From Hydractinia symbiolongicarpus (lineage: Eukaryota; Cnidaria; Hydrozoa; Anthoathecata; Hydractiniidae), in assembly GCF_029227915.1 (NCBI RefSeq), contig NC_079876.1, forward strand, positions 15,808,001 to 15,872,000: 64,000 nt of DNA, in the 5' to 3' direction. Made by a program: the position numbers and the translations under genes. Below the pieces are notes generated by a model, which saw only the letters and a list, made by a program, of their open reading frames with translations, made no database searches and had not been told where the DNA came from. Position 1 is the first letter of the stretch. Each line of letters starts with the position of its first letter. This document shows, piece by piece, positions 62,336 to 64,000 of the stretch.

Positions 62336-63694
62336 TCGGTTAATACGGCGTCATATAGACTGGTCACGTGAAAAAAAAAACCAATCAAATTTTCCGAAAA
62401 CGTTCGAATAAACGTAAACATTCGAAAATACTCAACAGTGGGGTATTAATACGGTGTAATGAAAATCTTACAAGGCAGAGAAAGACATTTTCAAGAGCGT
62501 TGAGGATACGTAAGTCACAAGTTAGCACGCGTTAGTACAAAGGAAAATCGTATCACCAAGATGCACAAATGATAACAGGTTTCATACTTTTACGTACTAA
62601 AACCAGTAAATCAAAATTCTCGCCTGTTACTATATATTTATATATATATATCATTTCCAATATCTAAAAATGACAAATGGAGTGTTCACTTGGGTAGATA
62701 TTCTGTCAAATGTCCCAACAATTTCTCCTATGGTTTGATGGACGTCACAGTAGAAGTTCTGACAAAAGCAATTCTCCGGCCTTTTACATATACCTTTCGA
62801 TATGATCAGTCAGGTATACTCTAACTTTACAAATCACTTAAAATTTTACGCACAACTTCAAACTTTTCGCTAAACTTTTTCCATGCATTGACATACACGC
62901 AAAAAAATTTTCATGTAATGTATGTTTACCAACATATATTAGGTATATTCTCTATGCAAGTTTTGCTCGGCAGCGATCTGTTAGAGCTAGATTTCAACGT
63001 TATAAAGTAAGTCCCTAATAAAAAAAAATTGGAATTTGGTCATTCTTTTGCAAAAGAAAAGACTCGTTTGAGCTCTTTGCGCTCTAATTTTTTTGAAATT
63101 AAGGACCATAGAAAATTTAACACATAGCATACAGAAAATGTTTGGTTCAACTTTTTTTCTGTTTTCCCTCCAAGCTTATAGTAATGGCGTAAAATAAAAA
63201 GTAAGATATGAATCATATTGTATTTAAAAAACTTGTTATGACTTTCTTTGTCAAAACAGTAAAATAACATCGAAAAGTGTGCTATGATATTAAAATGACA
63301 TTGTTCCGCGTTCTAACTTTGAAGCGTTAAAACTTATCAATAAAACGTGTTAAGATTCCAAAGCAGTACAAGCGAAATGACTTTATAAGCCTAAATTTCC
63401 CGGAAATCTTTAAAGTCAATTGACAATATCAGTAGTCTATATCGGCTAAGGATTCTAGAGTTTCATGTTGTTTCTCGAATGTTAAACACTGTTACATTTT
63501 CCTTTCACGATTGGCATAAATTTAATTTGACATAAATTTAAGGCATCAACGAAAGTCTAAATAATGTTTCATTGTTCATAAAGAAATTCTGAAAAGATGT
63601 AATATCTATTTTATATCCAAAAAGCTGCATAAATATAGCATCTTTGCTGTACTCGGCAAGGTATTTGTTATAAAAAACGGTTGTCTTTATTCTT
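62336..63694. other. No gene seen
   Basis: AT-rich sequence. A short TA run lies at about 62630-62650. A 76-codon minus-strand frame (63270-63040) is F/L/K-rich with no motif. Confidence 0.4.
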
Positions 63695-64000
63695 CTATTC
63701 GTCTTGTTTGAAATTTAAGAAAATATATCGACCCATTTTGAAATAACAGGAAATACAATCGTCATCTATGATAGCATCATCGCAATTAGATATCAGATTT
63801 ATTTTGTAAAAATAATCTGTTCCTTTATCATATCTCCTATTATCTTCCATTGCATTTAATAAGCCTTTAAATCTTTCTTCCGTCGATAAGGCAATTTCAA
63901 AATATTTCTGCTTTTTATCTATCATTAATTCTATAAATGTTTTTCTGACTTGGGCCTTCACATTTTCATTTATGGTATCACCAATGAAAATATCTTTCTT
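63695..64000 (-). CDS. 3' end of an unknown protein, runs off the window
   Basis: An open frame from the window edge (KKDIFIGDTINENVKAQVRK...) to a TGA/TAA-type stop at 63695 gives 101 codons. It is charged and well mixed, with FEIALSTEERFKGLLNAMED, DDAIIDDDCISCYF and the end FLNFKQDE. The frame is open through all 39 bases beyond the first listed start codon, so the true start lies outside the window. I do not recognise the family. Composition and uninterrupted length favour a real terminal exon. Confidence 0.55.
   Translation of the reverse strand, partial: KKDIFIGDTINENVKAQVRKTFIELMIDKKQKYFEIALSTEERFKGLLNAMEDNRRYDKGTDYFYKINLISNCDDAIIDDDCISCYFKMGRYIFLNFKQDE

Overview
The window is AT-rich, intron-bearing eukaryotic DNA dominated by mobile elements and simple repeats, with very few intact genes. 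Small introns with GT/AG borders, a LINE reverse transcriptase with SGVPQGS and YADD motifs, P-element-like and Crypton-like remnants, a SAP-domain protein of a type I recall as abundant in cnidarians, and many Helitrons all suggest an animal, most likely a cnidarian (a hydrozoan-like base composition). This assignment is inference from family content, not from a diagnostic gene.

Layout. 0.1-2.4 kb is a satellite of about 31 monomers of roughly 78 bp, each centred on the dyad AAATGCTGCATTT; a small outlier patch sits at 5.9-6.2 kb beside a (TA)n tract. 6.3-6.8 kb is an inverted Helitron 5' fragment. 7.1-15.75 kb is a head-to-tail array of seven non-autonomous Helitron units in which the CTAG end of one abuts the TC start of the next. 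15.8-22.8 kb holds a SINE-like head and two pairs of local duplications but no convincing gene. 22.9-24.7 kb is a decayed minus-strand LINE, followed by a 15-bp minisatellite. 25.7-28.1 kb is a TTAA-flanked inverted-repeat element with a hAT-like element nested in it; 30.8-33.1 kb is a second hAT-like element. 33.6-42.3 kb holds the sparse gene-like content: a signal-peptide exon, a MADF-domain exon with a frameshift, a P-transposase fragment, an orphan copy of a cysteine-rich peptide exon, and an uncharacterised multi-exon gene on the minus strand. 42.7-44.6 kb is a long-armed foldback element. 44.8-48.0 kb and 58.4-60.6 kb are two copies of one duplicated segment, the first interrupted by another TTAA element. 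51.7-54.2 kb is a complete single Helitron. 54.6-55.6 kb contains the best-supported gene, a three-coding-exon secreted 8-cysteine peptide precursor. 60.6-64 kb ends with an 84-bp tandem repeat, SAP-domain exons, a cruciform MITE, a Crypton-like tyrosine recombinase C-terminus and the 3' end of an unknown gene that runs off the window.

There is no operon-like arrangement. The most informative relationships are between repeats: empty-site comparisons between duplicated copies, tandem Helitron junctions, and the copying of the terminal exon of the peptide gene to a site 15 kb away where it lost a cysteine and part of its basic cleavage site.
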